Assembly (NCBI GenBank): GCA_016208915.1
Contig: JACQXE010000004.1
Coordinates: forward strand, 1 to 64,000
Direction of reading: 5' to 3'
DNA length: 64,000 bases
From: Nitrospirota bacterium
GTDB taxonomy: Bacteria > Nitrospirota > Thermodesulfovibrionia > Thermodesulfovibrionales > UBA1546
The notes beneath the pieces were generated by a model. It searched no databases, was not told the DNA's origin, and saw only the letters and a program-made list of their open reading frames with translations. Both the position numbers and the translations under genes were made by a program. Below, piece after piece: positions 23,599 through 32,793 of the stretch. Within the stretch, counting starts at the first letter, position 1. The number at the start of each line of letters is the position of its first letter.

Positions 23599-24825
23599 CT
23601 AACCCTCCTTTTCAAATTTTTTATGATAGTCTTTTACTTTCTTCGCAAATTCCCTGCCGAATTCATAACACTTAGCTTCATCCTCAGCAGATGGCCTGTA
23701 TAGAACCTGGAGTCCAGGCTCAAAAATCTCCTGTCCCATTTTCTTGAATTCCTCATAAGCCTCTTTTACTGCGCCGCCTCCCCATCCAAAACTGCCAAAG
23801 GCGCCCATTATCCTGTTCTTCGGTCTCAGGCCTCTGAGATGAGCCATTAGCTCAGCAACAGACGGAAACATGAGATTATTTAAGGTGGGAGTGCCTATCA
23901 AACAGCCCCTTGATTTCCAAAACTCCTTGATAGCAACACTCATGGGCGTTGCCCTGAGCTTTATCACTTTGCAATCAACTCCTTCATCCTTAATGCCCTG
24001 TATTATAGGCAATGTCATATATTCAGTGCTGTGCCACATGGTATCGTAAATGACTGACACGCTGAGATTAGCCTTTCCGTTTGCCATATCCATATACATC
24101 TGCAAGACCTTCTGCGGATTTGCCCTCCAGATTATTCCATGGTCAGGCGCGATCATCTCAATCTCCAAACCCAATTTTTGTATATCTGCAATCTTCGTCT
24201 TTATCAACTGCCCGAACGGCATCAGGATATTGGCGTAATAATCCACAACTGCATCTTCAAGCTCAGACATGGATTCGCAGGTGACGAATTCATCGTCGAA
24301 TCTTACTGCAGATGCAATATGCTGGCCGAATGCATCCTGACTAATAAGGAGCTTTTCTTCTTTTATATATGTCATCATGGAATCCGGCCAATGAAGCATT
24401 GGAGTTTCCAGAAAAAGAAGAGTCCTTCTACCGATTTTCAATGTGTCACCGGTCTTTACAATCTTTATATCCCATTCAGACATATCAAAAAACCTCTCGA
24501 GACCTTTTCTGCCCTTTTCAGTCATGTAGACAGTAGCCTTCGGGGTCAGATTCATTATCCTATCAATGCTCGTTGCATGGTCATTCTCTATATGGTTTAT
24601 AACAACATGCCTTATCTTCGAGGGGTCAACAACAGATTTGATGTTCTTGATGGTAATATCTGCGAAATCGTATTTGACTGTATCCAAAAGCGTTATCTCA
24701 TCATCCATTATCAGATAATTATTATAGGTTGTGCCTCGGGGCGTTATGTAACCGTGGAAATCCCTGACAGCCCAATCAACAGCTCCAACCCAGTAGATAT
24801 CCTTCTTAATCTCAACAGCCTTCAT
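23599..24825 (-). CDS. Flavodiiron protein (A-type)
   Basis: This 408-aa protein has an N-terminal metallo-beta-lactamase-like domain with diiron ligands HIENDH at 78-83 and others including TPMLHWPDSM, SQDAFGQH and APDHGIIWR. A C-terminal flavodoxin domain follows (about 253-395, VIYDTMWHSTEYM, GTPTLNNL, GAFGSFGWGGGA). No rubredoxin domain is attached, so a separate rubredoxin (such as that at 14.1 kb) would supply electrons. These enzymes reduce O2 to water or NO to N2O in the cytoplasm. It is co-transcribed with rubrerythrin. Confidence 0.95.
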   Translation of the reverse strand: MKAVEIKKDIYWVGAVDWAVRDFHGYITPRGTTYNNYLIMDDEITLLDTVKYDFADITIKNIKSVVDPSKIRHVVINHIENDHATSIDRIMNLTPKATVYMTEKGRKGLERFFDMSEWDIKIVKTGDTLKIGRRTLLFLETPMLHWPDSMMTYIKEEKLLISQDAFGQHIASAVRFDDEFVTCESMSELEDAVVDYYANILMPFGQLIKTKIADIQKLGLEIEMIAPDHGIIWRANPQKVLQMYMDMANGKANLSVSVIYDTMWHSTEYMTLPIIQGIKDEGVDCKVIKLRATPMSVAIKEFWKSRGCLIGTPTLNNLMFPSVAELMAHLRGLRPKNRIMGAFGSFGWGGGAVKEAYEEFKKMGQEIFEPGLQVLYRPSAEDEAKCYEFGREFAKKVKDYHKKFEKEG

Positions 24826-24855
24826 CTGCTCTCATCCTCCTTTTGTAACAATTGC

Positions 24856-26808
24856 CTATGTTTCTTCTGCTTTCTCTTTATCTTTTTTCATTTGCGAAAA
24901 TTCTGCCATTGCCTTTTTTGCACATTCGGGGCATATACTGTGGGTAAATTCCGCTTCTGAGCGTTCAGTTATATAAGTTTCAAGATGTTCCCAGTAGTTT
25001 TTATCATTTCTGATTTTCTTGCAATAAGAACAGATAGGGACAAAACCCCTTAGTGTCTTTATTCTGGCAAGTGCGTCCTGAAGTTCAGAGGTGAGTTTTT
25101 CACTTTCGGTTAGTGATTTTTTCAACGCTATTGAGTATCTTTCCATCGTGAGCAGATATAATGTCAACAGCGCTGTAAACAGCAAACCCGCAGATAAAAC
25201 AGCCAGAGCGCCTTCAAACAGATAGGAAGGAACTTCTGATGCCTGATAAAACTCCAGAATCCATTTACGGTCCGCCATATTAAAAGCCACAGCGCGGTAA
25301 AACCTGGCACGGCTTACTCCAATATCCTTTGCGCTCGCATACAGCAACTTTTCTTTTTCCTCTGCCATAGCATCAGAAAGACGGAAATCAATGCCTTTAT
25401 AACTAATACCGTACAGCGCTGTTTCAACCATATCCCCTACCCTAAAAACACCGATGGCAAAACCCATCAGATTCTTACGGCGTTCTTCCTCGTTATTGTA
25501 AGAGCTGTCATGCCGGTGAACAGGCAAGAAAATCAGGATGCCTGACTGCTGCCCTGTTTCCTGAACAAGCGTTACTCCTGATGTTGAAGTCATCTCGCCT
25601 GTATCGCGTGCCTTTTCCAAAGCTTTAAGACGGTCCGGCTGAGAAGCAAGGTCATATCCAAGCGCTGATTCATTTCCTTTAAGGGGCTCCACAAAATAAA
25701 CAGGAAAATACCCTTTACGCTGTCCGGCTTTTACAATCCCGCCATTTGCATCTTTTTCAGTAAACTGAAAATCCTTAAATCCATCCATACGTGCAGCTTT
25801 TTCATATCTTGACCTCTCTGAACCCTGTACGCGCAGAACCCACTCAACAGCCTGAATACCGGGATTACTTAGCAGAATGTCCTCCAGAAAAAGTTGAAAT
25901 TCATGGCGTGTTACCTTCTCAGATGCGATAAAAAAAGACCTGACACTTTTAATGACCTCAAGATTTTTGTCAACTTTCCTCTGTAAAGCTATTGACAGGC
26001 TGTCTGTCTGCTGAATAAAGCTGTCCTGAATAGTCTTTAATCTGTTTTTCTGCACAATGCTGTAGAGGGTGAGGGTTATCAAAGCCCCTGTTATGCACAC
26101 AACTGCTGCCGGTAAATAGCGGCCGTGGAATATCGGCATGGTGCGAACCAAAACATCAGCTCCTGAAACAGATAAAGACAGATGCGGCATTACAGCAGCG
26201 AACAGACCCGAACCCAACAGCACAAATGCAATAGCCGTCGGCATGGCTACCGGTATTACAGCTCCTCCATACATCAAGGGGGTTCCAATCAGATAACCAA
26301 TAATTATTGCAAGCCCGGTTATCATTACCCCAGCTGCCATTCCAACGGCAAGATACCTGCCGGGCCTCAGCGTTTGCGGGACACAAAGCATCAACAACTG
26401 GGACAGTCCTGACAAAAGAAAAGACACTGCTGTAACAGGTGACATACGGCCTATAGGGAACCCGTGCAATGTCCTTGATTCACCGGCAAGCAGCCTCTCG
26501 ATTCCGAAATCTGTGCCGATAAAGAACTGGATAAGCATCAGCAGCGCAAAAACAGCGACAAGAACAGCGGATACTTTTGAGAACAGGATTGCAAGATAGC
26601 GTGAGTCCCAGCGTGCGGATACGAATAATGAACCGCCCATAATGATAAATGCCAATGCAGTGCTGGGCGCCATGGGAATGTAATCGGGTCTGATGCTATG
26701 AAGCAGCCATAGATTTGTAAGCCAGCCGATTATCGCAATGAATCCGATGCCGGCTGTTAACAGAGCACAAGTTTGAATAATAACTTTATAGCGGTCTTTA
26801 TTGCTCAT
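24856..26808 (-). CDS. CHASE-domain membrane sensor with C-terminal CxxC/CxxC motif
   Basis: This 650-aa membrane protein has about six N-terminal helices and then a seventh. A large external CHASE domain follows (about 270-520; HEFQLFLEDILLSNPGIQAVEW, GYFPVYFVEPLKGNESALGYD), then another membrane helix and a short cytoplasmic coiled segment. It ends in FVPICSYCKKIRNDKNYWEHLE...ICPECA, a cysteine motif seen at the end of many kinases and response regulators in such bacteria. It has no kinase or output domain of its own. It overlaps the hybrid kinase gene upstream by four bases, so the kinase is its likely partner. Confidence 0.82.
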   Translation of the reverse strand: MSNKDRYKVIIQTCALLTAGIGFIAIIGWLTNLWLLHSIRPDYIPMAPSTALAFIIMGGSLFVSARWDSRYLAILFSKVSAVLVAVFALLMLIQFFIGTDFGIERLLAGESRTLHGFPIGRMSPVTAVSFLLSGLSQLLMLCVPQTLRPGRYLAVGMAAGVMITGLAIIIGYLIGTPLMYGGAVIPVAMPTAIAFVLLGSGLFAAVMPHLSLSVSGADVLVRTMPIFHGRYLPAAVVCITGALITLTLYSIVQKNRLKTIQDSFIQQTDSLSIALQRKVDKNLEVIKSVRSFFIASEKVTRHEFQLFLEDILLSNPGIQAVEWVLRVQGSERSRYEKAARMDGFKDFQFTEKDANGGIVKAGQRKGYFPVYFVEPLKGNESALGYDLASQPDRLKALEKARDTGEMTSTSGVTLVQETGQQSGILIFLPVHRHDSSYNNEEERRKNLMGFAIGVFRVGDMVETALYGISYKGIDFRLSDAMAEEKEKLLYASAKDIGVSRARFYRAVAFNMADRKWILEFYQASEVPSYLFEGALAVLSAGLLFTALLTLYLLTMERYSIALKKSLTESEKLTSELQDALARIKTLRGFVPICSYCKKIRNDKNYWEHLETYITERSEAEFTHSICPECAKKAMAEFSQMKKDKEKAEET

Positions 26809-28571
26809 TTATCAAGAGCCTCTCTTACCTTCTTCAGAAGATTTGCCGGAGACATGGGCTTCGCTAAAAAGTTCAACCCTTCTTCTCGTAGAGTCGAGTC
26901 TACGACAAGCATTCCCTTTTTGCTGATGAAATCTGCTGAATAGCCGCTTGTCATAAGCAGTTTTATATCAGGTTTTACCTTTTTGATTATCTCATATGCT
27001 TCTTTACCGCTCATCTTAGGCATTACAACATCAAGCAGGAGAAGATCAATCTTATCTTTGTTTTCCATGAATTTGCTTACCGCTTCCTTTCCGTCAGCCG
27101 CCTCTATGACCTTATATCCTGACTCCTTAAGCACATCCTTGATGAGTCTTCTGACTGATTCTTCATCCTCTGCAAGCAAAATTGTCTCGGTTCCGCGTGT
27201 TGGAGGAATGTCAACAGTCTCCGCCAGCCTTGCGTCCTTAACTGCTGCTGTTTTAAACACAGGAAGATATATCTTTAATGCTGTGCCCTTGCCAATTTCA
27301 CTATAGCAATTAATATAACCGTCGTGCTGTTTGATTATACCATACACTATTGACAGCCCAAGCCCTGTGCCTTTCCCGACCTCCTTTGTCGTAAAGAACG
27401 GCTCAAATATCCTTTCTCTTGTCGCCTCATCCATGCCTGTGCCTGTATCCGTCACTGTTATAAGCGCGTATGCGCCGGGTTTGCCGTATCCGTGAATCTT
27501 TATGAATTCATTGTCAATATCTATTACTTCTGTTGCAATGGTGAATGTTCCGCACTCTGGTATGGCATCCCTTGCATTCGTGGCAAGGTTCATTAATACC
27601 TGCTCTATCTGGCCTGAATCGGCAAAGACATCTATTGCCCCTTCATGCAATATCGTTTCAACCTTTATATCCTCTCCTATAATCCTCAATAAAAGCTTTT
27701 CAACCATCCTTATTATCCCATTCAGGTCCACAGGCTTCCTGTCCATTATCTGCTTTCTGCTGAAAATGAGAAGGTTCTGCGTAAGGTGCGCCGCCCTGTC
27801 CGCCGCTTTAAGCATATGCTCTATGTTCAAACGCTGCGGGTCGTCCGCTGCCACCTTCATCAGTGCGATATGACCATAGCCAACTATCGCTGTAAGTATA
27901 TTATTGAAGTCATGCGCAATGCCTCCGGCAAGCTGTCCCACTGCGTCCATCTTCTGCATATGGCGGAGCTGGTCTTCAAGTTTCCTGCGTTCGGTTACGT
28001 CCCTGTCGATGCCGCGATAACCGCAAAATTTTCCGCTACTGTCGAAGAACGGGACGCCGCTTGTTTCAAGGACGACCGGATGGCCGTCTTTATGGAGGTT
28101 TGTGTTTTCGAGGTTTGCGAAAGGTTTTTTCGCTGCGGCTATCGGCCCGAATATGTCCGCAACCCGTTTGGCTTCATCAGGCGGCATAAAGTCAAAAGGT
28201 GCTTTGCCAAGCATTTCTTCAGGTTCATAACCGAGCAATACCTTTATTTTCGGACTCACATAAGTATAAAGAGCATTTTCGTCGACCTCCCACACCCAGT
28301 CGCTGGTGGTTTCTATAAGGTTGCGAAATCTCTCCTCGCTTTCCTTCAGCGCCTCCTCCCGCTTGATTAACAGATAAAGAAGCCCGGCGGTTACTATGAT
28401 AAAGAGCCAGCCTTTGTATGTCTGAACTCTGGTGAGCGCTGTAAGGTCTGTTATAAAGAGGGCGATAAGATTGTCAGAGACTAAAATCCACAGGCTTCCG
28501 ACAACTGCATAAATCAGAGCGATCCTGAAGGATGCCTTAATTATCTTCTGTTTTGACGAAGTTCTCTCCAT
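26805..28571 (-). CDS. PAS-containing hybrid histidine kinase
   Basis: From ATG 28571 (the track's earlier start runs into the divergent helicase gene's promoter) this 588-aa protein has two membrane helices and a PAS domain. A HisKA domain follows ([19 protein letters not shown], with the phospho-acceptor His), then an HATPase with [13 protein letters not shown] and a C-terminal receiver domain ([24 protein letters not shown]). The receiver contains an unusual insert ([10 protein letters not shown]) encoded by a palindrome. A closely similar kinase lies at 35.4-38.1 kb. It is operonic with the CHASE protein downstream; the signal is unknown. Confidence 0.88.
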   Translation of the reverse strand: MERTSSKQKIIKASFRIALIYAVVGSLWILVSDNLIALFITDLTALTRVQTYKGWLFIIVTAGLLYLLIKREEALKESEERFRNLIETTSDWVWEVDENALYTYVSPKIKVLLGYEPEEMLGKAPFDFMPPDEAKRVADIFGPIAAAKKPFANLENTNLHKDGHPVVLETSGVPFFDSSGKFCGYRGIDRDVTERRKLEDQLRHMQKMDAVGQLAGGIAHDFNNILTAIVGYGHIALMKVAADDPQRLNIEHMLKAADRAAHLTQNLLIFSRKQIMDRKPVDLNGIIRMVEKLLLRIIGEDIKVETILHEGAIDVFADSGQIEQVLMNLATNARDAIPECGTFTIATEVIDIDNEFIKIHGYGKPGAYALITVTDTGTGMDEATRERIFEPFFTTKEVGKGTGLGLSIVYGIIKQHDGYINCYSEIGKGTALKIYLPVFKTAAVKDARLAETVDIPPTRGTETILLAEDEESVRRLIKDVLKESGYKVIEAADGKEAVSKFMENKDKIDLLLLDVVMPKMSGKEAYEIIKKVKPDIKLLMTSGYSADFISKKGMLVVDSTLREEGLNFLAKPMSPANLLKKVREALDK

Positions 28572-28685
28572 TGCGCCTTGCTCTCTCTTATCTGAGAATA
28601 CCACCAATTTTGAAATGCTGCAAATACCACTGTCCCCAAAAGGCATTGCAAGCAAAAATCTCCCTGTGTTATTCTGAGGATAAAC

Positions 28686-31535
28686 ATGAACAGCTACCTT
28701 GACACCCAAAAAAGCGTAATAATCTCCTCCCCTGCCGGTTCAGGGAAGACAGAAAAGCTTTCAAGAAGATATATCAGCCTTCTCCTGAGCGGCGTTGAGA
28801 TTGAAAAAATCCTCTGTATTACATTCACTGAAAAGGCTGCTGCTGAGATGAAAGAAAGGATACTCAGCATATTAGGCAAAGAAAATCCCGAGCTTTTCCA
28901 TAAGATCAAAGAGCAGATGCCGCTAATGCGCATATCCACAATTCATGCATTCTGCCTTAAACTGCTGAAACGCTTTTCTATAGAACTCGGAATTGATCCC
29001 TCGCTTGAGATTACAGATGAATTCAATGCCTTGCTTCTCTGGCTGGAAGCAGTTTATGAATGTCTCAGGGAAGAAAGAGAAAAGCCATCCCTGTTCTTTG
29101 AGATGATAAAAAGCAGAGGGATAAAGGGATGGAACACTCTCTATTCGGCACTGAAGAGTCTTTATGAAAAAAGACCTCTCTCAGAACTTCTTTTGCAGGA
29201 ACAATCGCAGCTCGGGGAAGAACATGAACAAGACATTCTCGAACTATACTCAAAGTGCCTCTCTCTATATAAAGAGAAAAAACTTGAACGGCATCTGCTT
29301 GATTTTGATGACCTTGAGCTTCTTGCCTATAACTCACTTTTGAGCCATCCCGAATGGCAGAACATCCTCTACGCATTCGATGAGCATACAGATCACATAC
29401 TCGTTGATGAGTTTCAGGATACGAGTTCTCTCCAATGGAAGATCATAGACAAACTCACTGAGGAGTGGCGTTCCGGCGTTGGAGCAAAAAGGGATTCAGG
29501 GAAAATTCCAACCATATTCCTTGTCGGAGATGACAAACAATCAATCTATCTGTTCAGAGGCGCTAATGTAAGCGTATTCCATGAAGCAAAAGAGAGATTT
29601 ACAGAATGGCTGGGCAAGGAATACTACTATGAAGAGATAAAAGAAAACTTCAGAAGTCTTCCTGCAATAGTAAATTTTACAAATAATCTTTTCGAAAAGA
29701 TAATGCCAAACACTATTGATTCACACTGGCGAACGCGATACATCCCCTTTGAGGCAACAAGGCAGGGCGAAGGACGCGTAGAGTTGATACTTGTTGAAAC
29801 AGGCGGGAATATGAAAAAAAACAGGAACAGAGAGGCTAATCTGCTGGCAAAAAGAATAAGCTCGCTTGTTGGAAGCTATTCTGTATATGACGGAACAGAA
29901 AAAAGACCATGCAGATATGAAGATATGGCAATATTGCTGAGAAAAAGAACCCATCTACCCCTGTTCGAAAATGCCTTGAGAAAAGAATATATCCCATTTA
30001 TTGCAGTAAAGGGTATAGGTTTTTATGACGAACCAGAGGTTGCTGTCTTAAGAGAACTTCTTTCATTCATCATTGACCCGTTGGATGACTACAGCCTTTT
30101 CTGTGTCTTGAGAAGCCCTGTCTTCGGAATAAGTTATGAGACACTTATAGATATAATCTCTGAAGATGAACAACCGTTAATAGAAAAGATAAAGACGAAT
30201 CATGAACAGTGGGCAGTTGAAACTTCAAGGATGCTGAATACATGGATAGAAAAGGCATTGAATATCCCTCTCGCAATACTTCTTGAGGAAGCGCTTACAG
30301 AGACAGGAGGCTGGCAGCATTACTGGGAAAAGCAGAGGCTGGCAAATATAAAAAAATTTATAAGACTGATCGAATCGTATGAATCATCAGGATTCTCGCG
30401 TCTGGAGATCCGGGATAAACTTATCAAGGCACGGGACAGAGACGAACCAAAGGCAAACATCAACACAGAGGGCATGAATGCTGTAAAGATAATGACCATA
30501 CATGCTGCAAAGGGGCTTCAGTTCCCTATGGTCTTCCTTCCATCACTTGACGAGGGGCATACTATCAGAAGCAGTTCTATTGTTATAGACGAAGAAAATA
30601 ATAAACTCTCCATTGCATATGAAGAAGATTCTGACAAAAGGAAAAAGATACCTGAGTTTTTGATAAGGAAGGAAAAAGAGACTGAAGAAGAGAAACGCCT
30701 TTTCTATGTTGCAGTGACGCGGGCAAGAGACTTTCTCTGCATGCTCGGCGCATTGGAAAAAGACAAGCAGCCGAAAGGCAGACTCTCTTATATAACAGAG
30801 AACTTTGACATCTTCAAAAACAAAGAAATTACAAACACTGCCGGACTTTTTCAAATAATGACTGAAGCAGAGGTTGATAACCTTTATTCAGTAATTCATC
30901 CTTCATCCTTCTTCCTTCATCCTTCAAAACCATCAGTCTCAGAGATTGTATATACAAATCCTCTTTCATATGAGCCTGCTGTCAGATGGAGGGATGTCAC
31001 AGAGGATATAGATATCCGTACAAAGCACGGAGAGGACTGGGTCCTGCTCGGCAGGGTCTTCCACAAACTCTTTGAAGAGCTGTCAAAAGGAATACTGGCA
31101 CAAGACGGAGACTCGGCTCTGCGAGACAGGATAAATGAGAGAGCGCTTTTTCTGTTGAGAAATGAATTCGTGTCTGATGAAGATATTCCAAGGCTCAGCA
31201 ATATAATCATAAATGATTTTCAGGGCCTCGAGACAAGCGGCCATCTGAAAGATATAATTTTTCCACGTAATAATGCATTCTCAGAAATGCCGTTTATCCT
31301 CCAAAAAGGCAAGACTGTGTTCAAAGGGAGAGTTGACAGGATCATTGTTGAAGGCAACATTGCCAGCATCTATGATTACAAGACTTTTCCTGTCAAAGAC
31401 AGCGAACTGCCTGAGCTGATAGAAAAATATAAGTTTCAGATGGAGATTTACAGAGAAGCAGTCAGCAAGATACTTTCACTAAAGACAAAAAATTTTCTGC
31501 TTTTTACGCACAGGCCACTCCTCATAGAGGTATAA
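28686..31535 (+). CDS. UvrD-family helicase-nuclease, AddA/RecB-like
   Basis: This 949-aa protein begins with the Walker A motif SSPAGSGKT (14-22). It also has TFTEKAAAEMKER, DEFQDTS (about 241), GDDKQSIYLFRGA, and the later helicase motifs MTIHAAKGLQFPMVFLP and RLFYVAVTRARD. Near residue 880 a PD-(D/E)XK nuclease reads FKGRVDRIIVEG and YDYKTF. This is the architecture of AddA, the helicase-nuclease that resects double-strand ends for recombination. No addB is next to it in the window. It is somewhat shorter than AddA from Bacillus. In-frame CTTCATC repeats occur at about residue 740. Confidence 0.88.
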   Translation: MNSYLDTQKSVIISSPAGSGKTEKLSRRYISLLLSGVEIEKILCITFTEKAAAEMKERILSILGKENPELFHKIKEQMPLMRISTIHAFCLKLLKRFSIELGIDPSLEITDEFNALLLWLEAVYECLREEREKPSLFFEMIKSRGIKGWNTLYSALKSLYEKRPLSELLLQEQSQLGEEHEQDILELYSKCLSLYKEKKLERHLLDFDDLELLAYNSLLSHPEWQNILYAFDEHTDHILVDEFQDTSSLQWKIIDKLTEEWRSGVGAKRDSGKIPTIFLVGDDKQSIYLFRGANVSVFHEAKERFTEWLGKEYYYEEIKENFRSLPAIVNFTNNLFEKIMPNTIDSHWRTRYIPFEATRQGEGRVELILVETGGNMKKNRNREANLLAKRISSLVGSYSVYDGTEKRPCRYEDMAILLRKRTHLPLFENALRKEYIPFIAVKGIGFYDEPEVAVLRELLSFIIDPLDDYSLFCVLRSPVFGISYETLIDIISEDEQPLIEKIKTNHEQWAVETSRMLNTWIEKALNIPLAILLEEALTETGGWQHYWEKQRLANIKKFIRLIESYESSGFSRLEIRDKLIKARDRDEPKANINTEGMNAVKIMTIHAAKGLQFPMVFLPSLDEGHTIRSSSIVIDEENNKLSIAYEEDSDKRKKIPEFLIRKEKETEEEKRLFYVAVTRARDFLCMLGALEKDKQPKGRLSYITENFDIFKNKEITNTAGLFQIMTEAEVDNLYSVIHPSSFFLHPSKPSVSEIVYTNPLSYEPAVRWRDVTEDIDIRTKHGEDWVLLGRVFHKLFEELSKGILAQDGDSALRDRINERALFLLRNEFVSDEDIPRLSNIIINDFQGLETSGHLKDIIFPRNNAFSEMPFILQKGKTVFKGRVDRIIVEGNIASIYDYKTFPVKDSELPELIEKYKFQMEIYREAVSKILSLKTKNFLLFTHRPLLIEV

Positions 31536-31541
31536 CTTAGC

Positions 31542-32273
31542 CTAAAAAACCTTATGAAACGCCCCTGACTTAAGCGGTCTTGTAAGCCTGTATCTGATGT
31601 GGTCATTGAGCATATCAGATAACTCTGCCAGAAGATTCCGCGAAGGTTTTATCCGCTCTATTAGAGACAAATCCCATCTGCTCAGGCTCTCATAGAGCTT
31701 GATAGAGGCAGGGGAGAGTTTTATCGGAGAATCCATTCCAGTGATACATCTCTCACAGATGACAGAGCCATGAGATATATAGAAGCTGAATCCTGTTTTT
31801 CCGCAGTTTGCACAGCCGTCAAGTCTTGGCGCATATCCTATGAGATTCAGGAACCGTATCTTATATAGGATTATGTGCAGCGGCAGCGTACAGTCTTTCT
31901 CTGTTTCCTTCAATACGTCCAGAAGAAGCATGAACACCTTTCTGTTAGCCTCGTGCTCAGGCAAAAAACTTGCCGTCAGTTCAAGTATCTCCGAGACCTT
32001 GAGAAAACACTCCAGCCTGTCACGTATTAACTGAAATGAGAGGATAATATCTGACTGTGTGAGGCGTGGAAGATTTGCATCTTCCTTTCCCCAAAATGAG
32101 ATCTTAGAGTATGTTAATGGTTCAAGACTGCTCCCGAATCTGCTTTTTATCTTGCGGGGACTCTTTGCGAATGTTTTTATAAGGCCGAAATCAGAGGTGA
32201 GATGAGTAACAATAAGGTCTGCTTCTCCAAAAAGGGCTGTCTTTAAAACAATGCCCTCAGTTCGACGCAACAT
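31542..32273 (-). CDS. recO: DNA repair protein RecO
   Basis: This 243-aa protein has the N-terminal OB fold (MLRRTEGIVLKTALFGEADLIVTHLT) and a helical C-terminus with a CANCG...CERC zinc site near residues 155-177. RecO helps RecR load RecA at single-strand gaps. Its start overlaps the stop of the DUF151 gene by one base (TAATG). It is transcribed toward, and nearly touches, the AddA-like gene's end, so two recombination genes converge here. Confidence 0.93.
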   Translation of the reverse strand: MLRRTEGIVLKTALFGEADLIVTHLTSDFGLIKTFAKSPRKIKSRFGSSLEPLTYSKISFWGKEDANLPRLTQSDIILSFQLIRDRLECFLKVSEILELTASFLPEHEANRKVFMLLLDVLKETEKDCTLPLHIILYKIRFLNLIGYAPRLDGCANCGKTGFSFYISHGSVICERCITGMDSPIKLSPASIKLYESLSRWDLSLIERIKPSRNLLAELSDMLNDHIRYRLTRPLKSGAFHKVF

Positions 32274-32725
32274 TACATCACATTACCAAAGTCTTCAGGT
32301 TTCAGATTCTTGAGCCATTCTTCGAGTTCATCAGTGCTGCGCTGTTCAAGAACACTCTCCTCAACAAATATGGGTGCATTCACTCTGAGGGCAACAGCAA
32401 TAGCGTCGCTCGGCCTTGAATCCACAGATGTCTCATTCTTGCCGTCCGTAATATAAATAAATGCATAATAGGTATTATCGAGTATCTCTGTAACAACAAT
32501 CTTTGATATCTTAACCTGCAGGTTGTGAATCACATTTTTTATCAGGTCATGGGTTAACGGCCGGGGTGTTACAACCCTTCCGAGTGCAAGCGCAATCGAA
32601 TCAGCTTCTGGTTTTCCGATCCATATAGGCAGTGTAGTCACACCGTCCATATCCTTCAGGAGCAGAATATACATCCCGCTTCTCGGATCGAACAACAAAC
32701 CCTCAACCTTCATCTGGACAAGCAT
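32273..32725 (-). CDS. Bifunctional nuclease (DUF151) family protein
   Basis: This 150-aa protein has the DUF151/BFN fold. Visible segments are MKVEGLLFDPRSGMYILLLKD, LPIWIGKPEADSIALAL, RPLTHDLI, and SVDSRPSDAIAVALRVNAPIFVEESVL. Plant and Thermotoga relatives have been reported to have nuclease activity, but the role in bacteria is unclear. It sits between the aminotransferase and recO, minus strand, and is coupled to recO by the TAATG overlap. Confidence 0.9.
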   Translation of the reverse strand: MLVQMKVEGLLFDPRSGMYILLLKDMDGVTTLPIWIGKPEADSIALALGRVVTPRPLTHDLIKNVIHNLQVKISKIVVTEILDNTYYAFIYITDGKNETSVDSRPSDAIAVALRVNAPIFVEESVLEQRSTDELEEWLKNLKPEDFGNVM

Positions 32726-32793
32726 GCTTTTTAAACCTTAGGTATTGCAGTATACAAATTCAAGATTAATATTATACCATGTAATTATTCAAT

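Noticed and set aside
24139-24960. 273-aa plus-strand ORF
   Set aside because: It is antisense to the flavodiiron gene and the end of the CHASE gene, with a composition typical of a shadow frame.
28572-28709. N-terminal extension of the hybrid kinase
   Set aside because: It overlaps the start of the divergent AddA-like gene and contains no recognisable domain; ATG 28571 is a natural start before the first membrane helix.
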